Shown: positions 1 to 8,428 of the stretch, one piece after another
Layout of the letters: each line of letters starts with the position of its first letter
Position numbering within the stretch: position 1 is the stretch's first letter
Assembly (NCBI RefSeq): GCF_003284895.1
Contig: NZ_QMDV01000003.1
Span: forward strand, 188,501-252,500
Reading direction: 5' to 3'
Length of the DNA: 64,000 nt
DNA from: Pontibacter arcticus
GTDB taxonomy: Bacteria; Bacteroidota; Bacteroidia; Cytophagales; Hymenobacteraceae
Notes under the pieces: generated by a model
Databases searched by the model: none
What the model saw: only the letters and a program-made list of their open reading frames with translations
What the model was told of the DNA's origin: nothing
Translations under genes and position numbers: made by a program

Positions 1-947
1 CCAAAGGCTACGGCGACTGCAAAGCCCTGACAAACTACATGCAGGCTATGTTGCAAACGGTAGGCATCCCTTCCTACCACGCGGTAATACGGGCCGGCGA
101 AAACGTACCGGATATTAAAACCGATTTCCCGAGCAGCCAGTTTAACCACGTTGTTTTGTGTGTGCCGATGCCGCAAGATACGGTATGGTTAGAGTGTACG
201 AGCCAGACAGTAGCAGCCGGTTATATGGGATCGTTTACGGGCGGCCGCCATGCACTACTGGTAACACCGGAGGGCGGCAAACTGGTAAAAACGCCTGCTT
301 ACAAAGCCATTGATAACACCCAGAAGCGAACCATACTTGTAAAGCTTGATGAGAAAGGAAACGCCAAGGCCAATATAACTACACTTTTTACCGGAACCCA
401 ACAGGAAGACCGCGATCAGGTCATGCAAAGTATGGCACCCGATGCGCAACGCAAATGGCTGTATCAGCAGATCGCAATTCCAGCCTTCGAAATTAACACT
501 CATGGCTTCAGCCAACAAAAAGCACGTTTGCCGCAACTCACCGAAAAACTTGAGCTTACGCTGCGCCAATGCGGCACCATGAGCGGCAAGAGAATGTTTG
601 TAGCGCCCAACCTGATGAACAAATGGACCTACACACCGGAAGACAAGGAAAACAGGCAAACCGATATTGTGCGCAGAATGGGCTTTCTGGATGTGGACTC
701 GGTTGAGTTTGAGCTACCGGAAGGCTATGCACTGGAGCATAAACCACAGGACATCAGCCTTACGTCTGAATTTGGCAAGTATACGGCAAGCACAAAAGTA
801 ACAGGCAACAAGATCAGCTATACACGCACGCTACAGATGGGAGATGGCCGGTTCAAGCCTACCGCGTATGCCAAGCTGATCGAGTTTTACAACAGCATTA
901 TCAAAGCCGACAGCCAGCAGATCGTTTTCGTGAAAAACACCCTTTAA
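1..947 (+). CDS. Transglutaminase-like protein, C-terminal part (5' truncated)
   Basis: The reading frame is open from base 3 and the start lies outside the window. The visible part opens with KGYGDCKAL, the catalytic-Cys motif of the transglutaminase-like superfamily. About 45 residues later F-N-H-V-V supplies the likely catalytic His, followed by W-L-E-C-T-S. The remaining 200 or so residues look like the beta-rich C-terminal domain found in Bacteroidota DUF3857/transglutaminase/DUF3858 proteins, which are usually exported. The substrate is unknown. A strong hairpin terminator follows at 1028-1079. The family assignment is fairly secure; the missing N-terminus prevents checking the signal peptide and the DUF3857 domain. 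Confidence 0.75.
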   Translation, partial: KGYGDCKALTNYMQAMLQTVGIPSYHAVIRAGENVPDIKTDFPSSQFNHVVLCVPMPQDTVWLECTSQTVAAGYMGSFTGGRHALLVTPEGGKLVKTPAYKAIDNTQKRTILVKLDEKGNAKANITTLFTGTQQEDRDQVMQSMAPDAQRKWLYQQIAIPAFEINTHGFSQQKARLPQLTEKLELTLRQCGTMSGKRMFVAPNLMNKWTYTPEDKENRQTDIVRRMGFLDVDSVEFELPEGYALEHKPQDISLTSEFGKYTASTKVTGNKISYTRTLQMGDGRFKPTAYAKLIEFYNSIIKADSQQIVFVKNTL

Positions 948-1027
948 CCAGGTTGATCACAAATCTATAAAGAACATAAATAAGAAGTATACTGCGTTAT
1001 AAGTTGACGTTAGTCTTCGTAAACCAT

Positions 1028-1079
1028 AAAAAAAGCATCAGGTATCGTATAAATTTATTCGTTACCTGATGCTTTTTTT
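1028..1079 (+). terminator. Rho-independent terminator
   Basis: Two 17-base arms (1028-1044 and 1063-1079) pair perfectly around an 18-base loop. The stem core is AGCATCAGGTA, bounded by an A-tract on one side and a T-tract on the other. It ends transcription of the transglutaminase-like gene before the next gene at 1104. Confidence 0.85.
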
Positions 1080-1103
1080 ATGAATTTTTGCCTTTTTTAA
1101 GTC

Positions 1104-1613
1104 ATGAAAACTGTTGTCGCTACTACCAAAATTACTACGCTGCTGCCGGAGCATTACGGGCAGGTGAAAGCAGTCTATGAACTGGGCATGGCTACGAACC
1201 TGGCCACACTGGAAACCCATGCACCCGATTGGGAAACCTGGGATGCCAAGTTTTTGCCTTCGTGCCGATTAGTTGCTCTGCAGGAGGATGTGGTAGTAGG
1301 ATGGGCTGCACTTACGGCCGTATCAGGCAGGTGCGTGTACCGGGGCGTGGCCGAAGATACCGTTTACATTCATCCAAAGTATAGCGGGCAGGGCATCGGG
1401 CATAAACTTTTAAACGAGCTGGTAGCCTGTTCCGAAGAAGAAGGATTCTGGACATTGCAGGCAGGCATTTTTAAAGAGAACGAAGCAAGTATAAAGTTGC
1501 ACGAAAAATGCGGTTTCCGGATAGTGGGTTTGCGCGAACGCATCGGACAATTACATGGCGCGTGGCGCGATATTTACCTGATGGAAAGGCGCAGCTTAAA
1601 AACCGGACTTTAA
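1104..1613 (+). CDS. GNAT N-acetyltransferase, phosphinothricin-acetyltransferase-like
   Basis: A 169-residue single-domain GNAT enzyme. The acetyl-CoA binding motif A is seen as VYIHPKYSGQGIG around residues 88-100, and the C-terminal half carries N-E-A-S-I-K-L-H-E and G-F-R-I-V-G-L-R-E-R-I-G, followed by W-R-D. That combination is characteristic of the Pat/Bar/MnaT subfamily, which N-acetylates phosphinothricin, methionine sulfone or similar amino acids. In chromosomes like this the physiological substrate is usually unknown. It sits alone between a terminator and a convergent operon. The ATG at 1104 is the only good start. The family is secure; the substrate is inferred. Confidence 0.85.
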   Translation: MKTVVATTKITTLLPEHYGQVKAVYELGMATNLATLETHAPDWETWDAKFLPSCRLVALQEDVVVGWAALTAVSGRCVYRGVAEDTVYIHPKYSGQGIGHKLLNELVACSEEEGFWTLQAGIFKENEASIKLHEKCGFRIVGLRERIGQLHGAWRDIYLMERRSLKTGL

Positions 1614-1676
1614 GAGTATGAAAATCTGTTTTTTATACTTTGAACTACTCTACCCAATAGCTGCTAATTATACTTT

Positions 1677-3752
1677 CTAAAACCTGTACCGCACCTGCGC
1701 TTTCACATCCGATCTGCGTGCACCCTCAATCGTATCTAATCCGGAGCCAACGCTATCTTGGTTTCGGTAATGCATGAAGCCATACTTTACCCAGAAATCT
1801 AGATCACGTAGCGGGCTCAGCTGCACCAGCAAGTATAAACGTGTGCCTTTCCCGCTGAAAGCTGGAATGGAGAAAGCTCCCAGTACATCGCGCTCAAAAG
1901 TATACTGGCGTGTGTCGTAATTATCCGTATCGAAAATGGCGTAGCGTGTACTCAACCGGATGCGGTTAAAATCAAAGTTAATGTCCTGCGCAATTAAATA
2001 GCCGGTGGTCGGAGCGGCGTTGTGTTCAAAGCTACTGAACTGTACCCTCGATTTAAGCTGCACTGTTTTAGTTGGCGCGAACTCATAGTATAAAAGATAA
2101 TTCCGGCGGAGTGCTTGCGCCACGTAATCGATTTTAGTGTCGTTATTGGGTGCGTTCAGGCCTTTGCTTTCTGTCCGGAACTGGGCGTACAGCGAGGTCT
2201 GGCGGTTTGGTTTAAAGTATAAACGCAGCAGATATTCGTTTCCGTAAGAGGGTGCATCCACGCGGTAGCGCAGCCACGGAAATCGGAACCTGTCGTAGTA
2301 AGCAGTAAGCTCCCATTTGGCAAAAGGCTTTAGTTTGATGCCGGTATAAAATCCCTGTTCGTTAATATTGCGACTGCCTTCTCCGAAAGCGCCGCCGTAG
2401 GAAGTATGAAAACTGCGGCCATAATACCGGTACAGCATTGCAAGTTCTACTTTATTGGATAAGTTGGCTATAAGGCCATTGACGCTCCCCACGCCGCCGC
2501 TTTTGCTCACAGCCGTCTCCCCGAACACGAATACATTCTGCCAGGTATAGCTGTAATTGGTGCCGAGGTTGAAGTTACTTTTGCCACCAAACTCGAATTG
2601 CTGGTAAGGCGCACCTGCTTTTCTGATAGCCGAACTGTAATGCGTGCCTAACCCCGTAATACCAATCTGCAAACTGTTGTTGCGGCTCAGGTAACTGATG
2701 TTGGTACCGAAAAGCTGCTCCCGTGCGCCGCCTTTATTTGCCAGCTCATTTGCCGTCCGGTGGAAGCCTGTGGTCTGGATGCCAGTAAAGAAGTCTTCCG
2801 AATTGGTTGCTAAACTATCCTGCTGTACCTGCACATTGGCATCCACGCGCTTGTTCGAGTAAAAGCCCGTTACATTGATTCTGCCCAACGTATATGTTGC
2901 CGCCGCTCCCCTGAAATACGCATACTCCAGCACAGAGCTGTAAGGCCGGATGCCCAGATTTGCCCTGCTGATGGTTGTGATGGTTTCGCTGCCCTTGCCC
3001 ACACTATAACCCGATGATAGCAGCAAACCCTGCCCGATCTGGAGTTGGTAATCACCTATAGCAATAGTTTTAAACTTGCCTTTGTTGTAGAGCTGCAGGT
3101 GGGCCGTATAAAAATCGAAGCCATACTGGCGTGTGCCGGGGCGCCAGGTAAATTGCTCTCCGGCGTCTTTTTCGGCGGTAATGCCCAGGCTATAATCACG
3201 GGTGTGGCTGTTGCGGTAGCGCAGTAAGACTTTGTCAGGTGAGCCCAGGTAACGACTTCCTTCCCCGGAAGTATAGCCGCGCCTTTGCTGCAAAGTACGT
3301 TCGTACCGAAGTATAAGTGCGTTGTTATCTTCGCCTATCACCCGTTGCCAGAGCGGCCGTTGATCCGAGTTCAGGCCGGCATCGTCTACCCGCACAAAAG
3401 CAACAAGCTTGTAAATGGTCACCAGATCGAAATCGGGGATGGCTTGCAGTTCGTAGATACTGATGAGTTTGCCGTTTTCCTGTTTATACTTTTGGAGCGA
3501 AGCAATTTGCGGCCGCGAAAGTATGAACAGCGACGCCAGCTCTTCGGAAGTGGCCGTGTTCAGGTCTAAAGGGCGTTGGTAGTATTGAAAAAGTGTTTCG
3601 TAAAAATCTTCGTAGGGGATGTTCTCGTCTTCCTGCTGCCCGAAAAGCTCCTGCACAAACAAATCAAAATCGATGTTGCGGCGCGGAAAATCCTGTGCGT
3701 TCGCGCTTTGTAAAGTATAGATCAGGATAAAAGAGAGCGCCCATACTTTCAT
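1677..3752 (-). CDS. Helix-hairpin-helix / outer-membrane barrel protein
   Basis: A 691-residue protein with a signal peptide (hydrophobic stretch ending in S-A-N-A-Q-D). Residues of roughly 55-120 form a helix-hairpin-helix segment beginning LDLNTATSEELA, of the ComEA type. The remaining 550 residues are alternating beta-strand sequence rich in Tyr, Arg and Gly, ending in the aromatic C-terminal Phe typical of outer-membrane barrels. The same architecture recurs in Bacteroidota and has no firm function that I know of. The start codon overlaps the stop of the upstream PorV-like gene by four bases (ATGA), so the two are translationally coupled. The HhH may bind DNA or may simply be a structural fold; this is not resolved by sequence. 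Confidence 0.75.
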   Translation of the reverse strand: MKVWALSFILIYTLQSANAQDFPRRNIDFDLFVQELFGQQEDENIPYEDFYETLFQYYQRPLDLNTATSEELASLFILSRPQIASLQKYKQENGKLISIYELQAIPDFDLVTIYKLVAFVRVDDAGLNSDQRPLWQRVIGEDNNALILRYERTLQQRRGYTSGEGSRYLGSPDKVLLRYRNSHTRDYSLGITAEKDAGEQFTWRPGTRQYGFDFYTAHLQLYNKGKFKTIAIGDYQLQIGQGLLLSSGYSVGKGSETITTISRANLGIRPYSSVLEYAYFRGAAATYTLGRINVTGFYSNKRVDANVQVQQDSLATNSEDFFTGIQTTGFHRTANELANKGGAREQLFGTNISYLSRNNSLQIGITGLGTHYSSAIRKAGAPYQQFEFGGKSNFNLGTNYSYTWQNVFVFGETAVSKSGGVGSVNGLIANLSNKVELAMLYRYYGRSFHTSYGGAFGEGSRNINEQGFYTGIKLKPFAKWELTAYYDRFRFPWLRYRVDAPSYGNEYLLRLYFKPNRQTSLYAQFRTESKGLNAPNNDTKIDYVAQALRRNYLLYYEFAPTKTVQLKSRVQFSSFEHNAAPTTGYLIAQDINFDFNRIRLSTRYAIFDTDNYDTRQYTFERDVLGAFSIPAFSGKGTRLYLLVQLSPLRDLDFWVKYGFMHYRNQDSVGSGLDTIEGARRSDVKAQVRYRF

Positions 3753-4582
3753 AAAGCCCCTTTCCGTAAGGTATAACCAACAGATAAATGGTGGCTGAAA
3801 CCAAGCAACGTAGTAGAACCAAATGCATAATCAACAGCAAACTGCCTGGCCAGAAAGCCTGCCCCAAACGTAGCTTTATTGGTAAGCGAACTAAACCCGG
3901 TGCGAAGTATAAGTTTCTGAAGTATGGCCTGGTACTCGATGCCTGCTTTAAAATCTGCGTCAAAGTCTATATGCTTTTCGGTTTCGATGGCCAGCAGCAG
4001 TTTTTTGTAAGGCCTATAGGCGATGCCGGCTTTCATGATGGTGGGCAGGCGTTCGTCTTCAAACTGAGCAAGTTTGGCCTGGTTCAGGTTATAAGCGTAG
4101 GCACCAAAGTATAAATCAGGTATGATTTCAGCCTGTCCGCCCACCGAAAAAGTTAGCGCTTTCCGGCTGCCGTAACCTTCTACGGCTACTTGCCATACTT
4201 CCGCTTTCGCGCCTAAACTGAACTGCCCCAGCTTATGTGCCCACCCAAAACCGATGTGTTGCTGGTTGTACAGTTCATCTCCGAACCGGCTCAGGCTTAT
4301 GCCATAGCTGCCATACTTTGTAGTTGGATATACTCCTTGAAAAGCGACTGTCGTAAATGCCCGCACCCCAAAACGGCTTTCGGCATACGCGCCCAGTTGT
4401 GGTTGTTCAAGGCTCGCAATTCCAGCAATGTTATTATTTAGAGCCCAGAGATCGGGAAGTGTAACGGAAGCGTTGCCCAGTGCGGCGGCGCGTGCTCCGG
4501 TTGGCGCAACAACCTGCGCCTGTAGCAGGCAAGGGAGCAGGAAAAGTATAAAGTATAAGCTGCGTCGTAGAAGTTTAACCAT
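3749..4582 (-). CDS. PorV/PorQ-like outer-membrane protein
   Basis: A 277-residue protein with an N-terminal signal peptide (L-Y-F-I-L-F-L-L-P-C-L-L-Q-A-Q). The mature start G-A-R-A-A-A-L-G-N-A-S-V is the hallmark of the PorV/PorQ and related FadL-like barrels of Bacteroidota, in which a loop packs into a 14-stranded barrel. PorV proteins act as shuttles in type IX secretion, but many paralogs are unassigned and this one lacks nearby type IX genes. It is the first gene of a two-gene operon with the HhH-barrel gene, overlapping it by four bases, so the pair probably acts together in the outer membrane. Confidence 0.7.
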   Translation of the reverse strand: MVKLLRRSLYFILFLLPCLLQAQVVAPTGARAAALGNASVTLPDLWALNNNIAGIASLEQPQLGAYAESRFGVRAFTTVAFQGVYPTTKYGSYGISLSRFGDELYNQQHIGFGWAHKLGQFSLGAKAEVWQVAVEGYGSRKALTFSVGGQAEIIPDLYFGAYAYNLNQAKLAQFEDERLPTIMKAGIAYRPYKKLLLAIETEKHIDFDADFKAGIEYQAILQKLILRTGFSSLTNKATFGAGFLARQFAVDYAFGSTTLLGFSHHLSVGYTLRKGAL

Positions 4583-4718
4583 CCCATCTTGCTTAGTACC
4601 TGTGTATTACAAAGTATGCTGTACGAAAGACGGATGGTGTAGGGAGAAAAATTTAGTTAAGTTTTGTGAAAATTCTTGCCTGGAGGGCAGAGGAGTGTTT
4701 GTGTATAAGAATTTCTAT

Positions 4719-4840
4719 GGCGCGAGCGTCTTCACTCCTGACTTGTAATAGTGGGGCCTCTGGCCCATACAGCAATAACATCATATTTAAAGCCCTCGCT
4801 CGCCTCTGGCGAGTGTGAGCTACTTTGGGCCTCTGGCCGC
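4719..4840. repeat. Left REP array flanking the RAYT gene
   Basis: Contains short imperfect palindromes: GGGGCCTCTGGCCC at 4753-4766, CTCGCTCGCCTCTGGCGAG within 4793-4823, GGGCCTCTGGCCGC at 4827-4840, and a GCGCGAGCGTCTTCACTCC block at 4720-4738. The last part reappears as the reverse complement at 5445-5492, and the outer parts reappear near 5554-5604. This is a BIME-like arrangement. Confidence 0.85.
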
Positions 4841-4855
4841 TAATGTGTATTGATA

Positions 4856-5425
4856 CTAAATTTCCATTACTTTGAGTGGGCTTTCAGCACATGCGCTACT
4901 GTGGAAATAATATTCCGGCTCTATTACTATTCCTGCCTTTACCGGGTTCATATGGATGTATTTTTTCTTCTGTTCTATAACTTCAGCTGAATAAAGTAAA
5001 GTAGGGTGATTGGTATATTGCCAGAAGTGGTATTTCCCGTACTGTTTATTTTTTAAGGCGAAGTGCTGGAACATAGCAAGCATCCACTCTTTTCTGCTTT
5101 CCTGCGGATTTGATTCAATAGCAGCAATTATTTTCTTGGCAGTATAACTTTTAAATCTTTTTAACAGCTCGCCTAGGTCTTTTTCCTGTCTTCTGGCGAT
5201 GAGGTGGAGGTGATTGGTCATGATAACATAAGCATAGATCTCAAGCCCCTCCTTACGTTGACAATAGTCTAAATTCTCAACCAAGATATCTTTATATTCC
5301 CTTCTTGTAAAGACATCTATCCAGCCTACTACCGACAGGGTTATAAAGTATAGTTCATCTTTATGAGCTTTGCGGTATTCACTCATGGAGGCTTTGTTGA
5401 TTCTAGTTAATTTAAAGTACGACAA
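4856..5425 (-). CDS. REP-associated tyrosine transposase (RAYT, Y1 HUH family)
   Basis: A single-domain HUH nuclease of the TnpA_REP/Y1 transposase family. The metal-binding HUH motif is in V-I-M-T-N-H-L-H-L-I-A-R, and the C-terminal part has the family's I-H-M-N-P-V-K-A-G-I block. RAYTs cleave and join single-stranded REP palindromes and are usually single-copy, domesticated genes. The gene is embedded between two REP arrays that are reverse complements of one another, which strongly supports the call. The first ATG is at 5425; an internal ATG at 5386 (M-S-E-Y-R-K) is an equally likely start and gives 176 residues. The protein looks intact. Only one copy is present in the window. Confidence 0.92.
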   Translation of the reverse strand: MSYFKLTRINKASMSEYRKAHKDELYFITLSVVGWIDVFTRREYKDILVENLDYCQRKEGLEIYAYVIMTNHLHLIARRQEKDLGELLKRFKSYTAKKIIAAIESNPQESRKEWMLAMFQHFALKNKQYGKYHFWQYTNHPTLLYSAEVIEQKKKYIHMNPVKAGIVIEPEYYFHSSACAESPLKVMEI

Positions 5426-5444
5426 GTAATCAATAAAGGCTTAA

Positions 5445-5604
5445 GCGGCCAGAGGCCGAAAGTAGCTCACACTCGCCAGAGGCGAGCGAGGGCGGTGATT
5501 TTATACTTTTCTGACATAGTCTGAATACGCAAGCAATTATAGTTAGATTAAATGCGAGGGCCAGAGGCCCCATTATAGTAAGTTACGAGCGAGGACGCTC
5601 GTGC
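5445..5604. repeat. Right REP array flanking the RAYT gene
   Basis: GCGGCCAGAGGCCG at 5445-5458 and the CTCGCCAGAGGCGAG palindrome within 5462-5492 are the inverse of the left array. A second unit, GCGAGGGCCAGAGGCCCC at 5554-5571 with GAGCGAGGACGCTCGTGCC at 5586-5604, mirrors 4720-4766. The whole island is therefore near-symmetric around the transposase gene. Confidence 0.85.
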
Positions 5605-5621
5605 CAGACTGTACCTCAAAA

Positions 5622-5656
5622 CAAAAAACGGCGCTGAGATTGCTCCCGGCGCCGCT
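5622..5656 (-). terminator. Terminator of the S46 peptidase gene
   Basis: A short CGGCGC/GCGCCG stem (5629-5634 with 5649-5654) is followed on the minus strand by a T-rich tract. It lies just beyond the stop codon of the peptidase. Confidence 0.6.
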
Positions 5657-5678
5657 TTCCAAAGTATGAAATGTATAC

Positions 5679-8009
5679 TTAGTCTTTGATCTGAAGTTTA
5701 ACCTTCACATCTCCTTTTTTCTTTTCGATCTTGAACTCGTCCTTGCCGTTGTTCAGGTTCTGTTTTGCTTCGGTCATAACAGCATCCAGCAGTTCGGCCT
5801 GTGGCGTATTTCCCTTTGAAACAGAAGCAGAAGCGGCATCGGCAGGGCCCGGGCTTGGCTTGTCTACAATCGTCATTTCTGAGATCAGGTTGTTGGCACC
5901 GGCATACTTTTCGATGATGAATAACAGGTAACGTGAGTCCATGTTAATACAACGCTTGTAATCGGCATCGTATACCAGGTCACCGGTCATTGCTTCCCAG
6001 TTGCCATCAAACGCAAGGCCTGTTAACTCGCCACGGCCGTTGATAACCGGAGAACCGGAATTACCACCCGTGATGTCGTTATCGGTGATAAAGTTAACCA
6101 CCATTTCGCCTTTCGAGTTGGCGTAACGGCCGTAGTCCTTCTTGTTGTAAAGCTCCTTTAATTTAGCCGGAACCTCAAACTCTTCGTTGTTCGGGTCTTC
6201 CTTGGCCATCAGGCCATCCATGGTAGTGTAGTAGTTGTATACCACGCCATCCTGCGGGCTGTAGTCTTTCACGGAGCCATAGCTTAAACGCAGCGTGGAG
6301 TTAGCATCCGGGTAAAATACTTTATCCGGGTTCATCAGGCGCACGCCGGCTACATACAAACGGTTTGCTGTTGCCAGTTTTGCATTGGCTTCGTCCAGCT
6401 TTGGTTTGATGGTGGTCAGGTAGTTTTCCAGGATAGAATTTACGATCGCGAAAGCAGGATCAGCCTCCAGTTTTTTCTGCGTCGGGTTCTTCAGGAAAGC
6501 TTCTGTTTTCTGCTTGTTCACTACAAACGAGTTGCTGTACACATGGTCGGCCAGCTTGTTGAAATCGCCTTTATACTTGGCAACCATCGCTTTGAAAGCG
6601 GCCGGCTGCTGGTCTTTGGCAATATCTTCGGAGTAGAACTTCATCATGGCAGCAAATACCTTTTTGTCGGTAGCGGCATTGTAGTCTTTAAAGAAACCAT
6701 CTAAACGGCCCTGTAAATCCTGAGCGGCTCTTTGCGCAGCGGCGGCATCACCAGATTTAAGCGCGTTGTTAAGTGCAGAAAAACGGTACGCCATCATCAG
6801 CGACTCGGTGCCTAAAACTGTTTCGTTCAGGTAGATGTTGTGCAGGTTATACTTTTCGATGGTGTTGTAAGCAGCCGCGATCTCGTTCAGAACATTGCCA
6901 TAGGTAGCTTTGCGCTGTGCATCGTTTGCCCACGCCTGGAACTTGTCTTCATCAACCAGTTTGCCTTCGATGGTGTGCATGCGGGTAATACCTTCGTTCT
7001 GGCCGATAGAGTATTTGTAGTAGTTGGCAGTAGAAGCATACTTAGAAGCATACTGGATGCGGGTAGCATCTGCTTTGTCCATGTCTTCTTTCCAGAGGGC
7101 CAGTTTACGCTCACGCAGTTTAATACGCGATTTGTTTAGCTGATTAACTTCCAGTTTCAGGCCATGCGAGGTCATGAAACGCTTGGTACGGCCCGGGAAA
7201 CCGAATACCATTGAGAAATCGCCTGGTGTTTTATCTGCAATGTTGATCGGCAGGTGGTGCTTTGGCTTGTAAGGTACGTTGCTCTTGCTGTATGCAGCAG
7301 GCTTGCCATCAGCAGCCATGTATACCCGGAACATAGAGAAGTCGCCGGTGTGGCGTGGCCACATCCAGTTATCCGTATCTCCGCCATACTTACCAACAGA
7401 AGATGGAGGCGTACCAACTAAACGAACATCCGTGAAGCGCTCGTAGATGAACAGGTAAAACTCGTTTCCGTTGTAAAAATCACGTACATAAGACACGTAC
7501 TGGCCATTGTTGCCTGCCTCTTTCGAGATAGCTGCCATGCGTTCTGCAACCAGTTTAGCGCGCTCAGTTTCTGATGTAGAAGCCGTAATGCCTTCCAGCA
7601 CTTTGCCTGTTACATCATCCATGCGCACTAAAATATCAACAAATAAGCCTTCGTTCGGTAATTCCTGGTCTTTGGAAGTTGCCCAGAAGCCGTTAGTCAG
7701 GTAATCGTTTTGCGGGGTAGAGTTGGCCTGGATGGCGCCGTAACCACAGTGGTGGTTGGTCAGCAGCAAGCCTTCCGGCGAAATGAACTCACCTGTACAG
7801 AAACCACCGAATTGTACGATCGCATCTTTCAGGCTCGAGTTGTTTACAGAGTAAATTTCTTCGGCAGTAAGCTTTAAGCCTTGCTTCTGCATATCTGTAT
7901 GGTTCAGACGCTTAATAAGCATAGGCAGCCACATACCTTCGTCTGCTTTAGCGGCGAAAGGCGCGCTCAGCGAAACTAAAAGTAAGAGAGAAAGGATTCT
8001 TTTAAACAT
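5679..8009 (-). CDS. S46 family dipeptidyl-peptidase (DPP7-like)
   Basis: A 776-residue exported serine peptidase with a signal peptide ending A-A-K-A-D. The catalytic His lies in TNHHCGY (residues 84-90) and the nucleophile is Ser651 in ITGGNSGSPV. S46 enzymes release dipeptides from peptide N-termini in the periplasm of Bacteroidota, feeding amino-acid metabolism. The residue 18 positions after the nucleophile, which is Arg in DPP11 and Gly in DPP7, is Gly669 here, so a preference for hydrophobic rather than acidic P1 residues is inferred. The last 60 residues are a Pro/Ala-rich then Lys-rich extension beyond the usual end of the family. It is transcribed alone, divergent from yidD. Confidence 0.92.
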   Translation of the reverse strand: MFKRILSLLLLVSLSAPFAAKADEGMWLPMLIKRLNHTDMQKQGLKLTAEEIYSVNNSSLKDAIVQFGGFCTGEFISPEGLLLTNHHCGYGAIQANSTPQNDYLTNGFWATSKDQELPNEGLFVDILVRMDDVTGKVLEGITASTSETERAKLVAERMAAISKEAGNNGQYVSYVRDFYNGNEFYLFIYERFTDVRLVGTPPSSVGKYGGDTDNWMWPRHTGDFSMFRVYMAADGKPAAYSKSNVPYKPKHHLPINIADKTPGDFSMVFGFPGRTKRFMTSHGLKLEVNQLNKSRIKLRERKLALWKEDMDKADATRIQYASKYASTANYYKYSIGQNEGITRMHTIEGKLVDEDKFQAWANDAQRKATYGNVLNEIAAAYNTIEKYNLHNIYLNETVLGTESLMMAYRFSALNNALKSGDAAAAQRAAQDLQGRLDGFFKDYNAATDKKVFAAMMKFYSEDIAKDQQPAAFKAMVAKYKGDFNKLADHVYSNSFVVNKQKTEAFLKNPTQKKLEADPAFAIVNSILENYLTTIKPKLDEANAKLATANRLYVAGVRLMNPDKVFYPDANSTLRLSYGSVKDYSPQDGVVYNYYTTMDGLMAKEDPNNEEFEVPAKLKELYNKKDYGRYANSKGEMVVNFITDNDITGGNSGSPVINGRGELTGLAFDGNWEAMTGDLVYDADYKRCINMDSRYLLFIIEKYAGANNLISEMTIVDKPSPGPADAASASVSKGNTPQAELLDAVMTEAKQNLNNGKDEFKIEKKKGDVKVKLQIKD

Positions 8010-8107
8010 GAATATGTGTTTAGATAAGTTAAACTGCTGCTAAATTAGCAAAAAAAATGCGTCCTCTTGCTAGCAGGCAGGAATTTAAGCGTATACCAAC
8101 CATCGTT

Positions 8108-8329
8108 ATGACCTGGATTTTAAAGAATTTTTTGCTGGCACTGATCTGGGTTTACCAGCATCTGATTTCCCCGCTCACACCATCTGCTTGCCGCTATACG
8201 CCCACCTGCTCTACGTATGCAGTGCAGGCTGTAAACAAGTATGGCCCTTTTAAGGGAGGCTGGATGGCCCTGAGACGCATCGGCCGTTGCCACCCCTGGG
8301 GCGGAAGCGGTTATGACCCGGTTAAATAA
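8108..8329 (+). CDS. yidD: Membrane protein insertion efficiency factor YidD
   Basis: A small protein of about 73 residues from the ATG at 8108; an in-frame ATG at 8057 would add 17 poorly fitting residues. It shows the complete YidD signature: an amphipathic N-terminus, [19 protein letters not shown], then [14 protein letters not shown] and a terminal G-Y-D-P-V. YidD is a peripheral inner-membrane protein that assists YidC in inserting membrane proteins. In many genomes it lies beside rnpA/yidC; here it stands alone, divergent from the S46 peptidase, which is common in Bacteroidota. Confidence 0.92.
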   Translation: MTWILKNFLLALIWVYQHLISPLTPSACRYTPTCSTYAVQAVNKYGPFKGGWMALRRIGRCHPWGGSGYDPVK

Positions 8330-8428
8330 CTACCATTTTTGAGTTGCAGATGGTGGGAACCGGGATTTATATTTGCCCGCCCGGTGGGTTCTTCTTATAT
8401 TTAAAGTATACAATATACTGCTTTTTAC

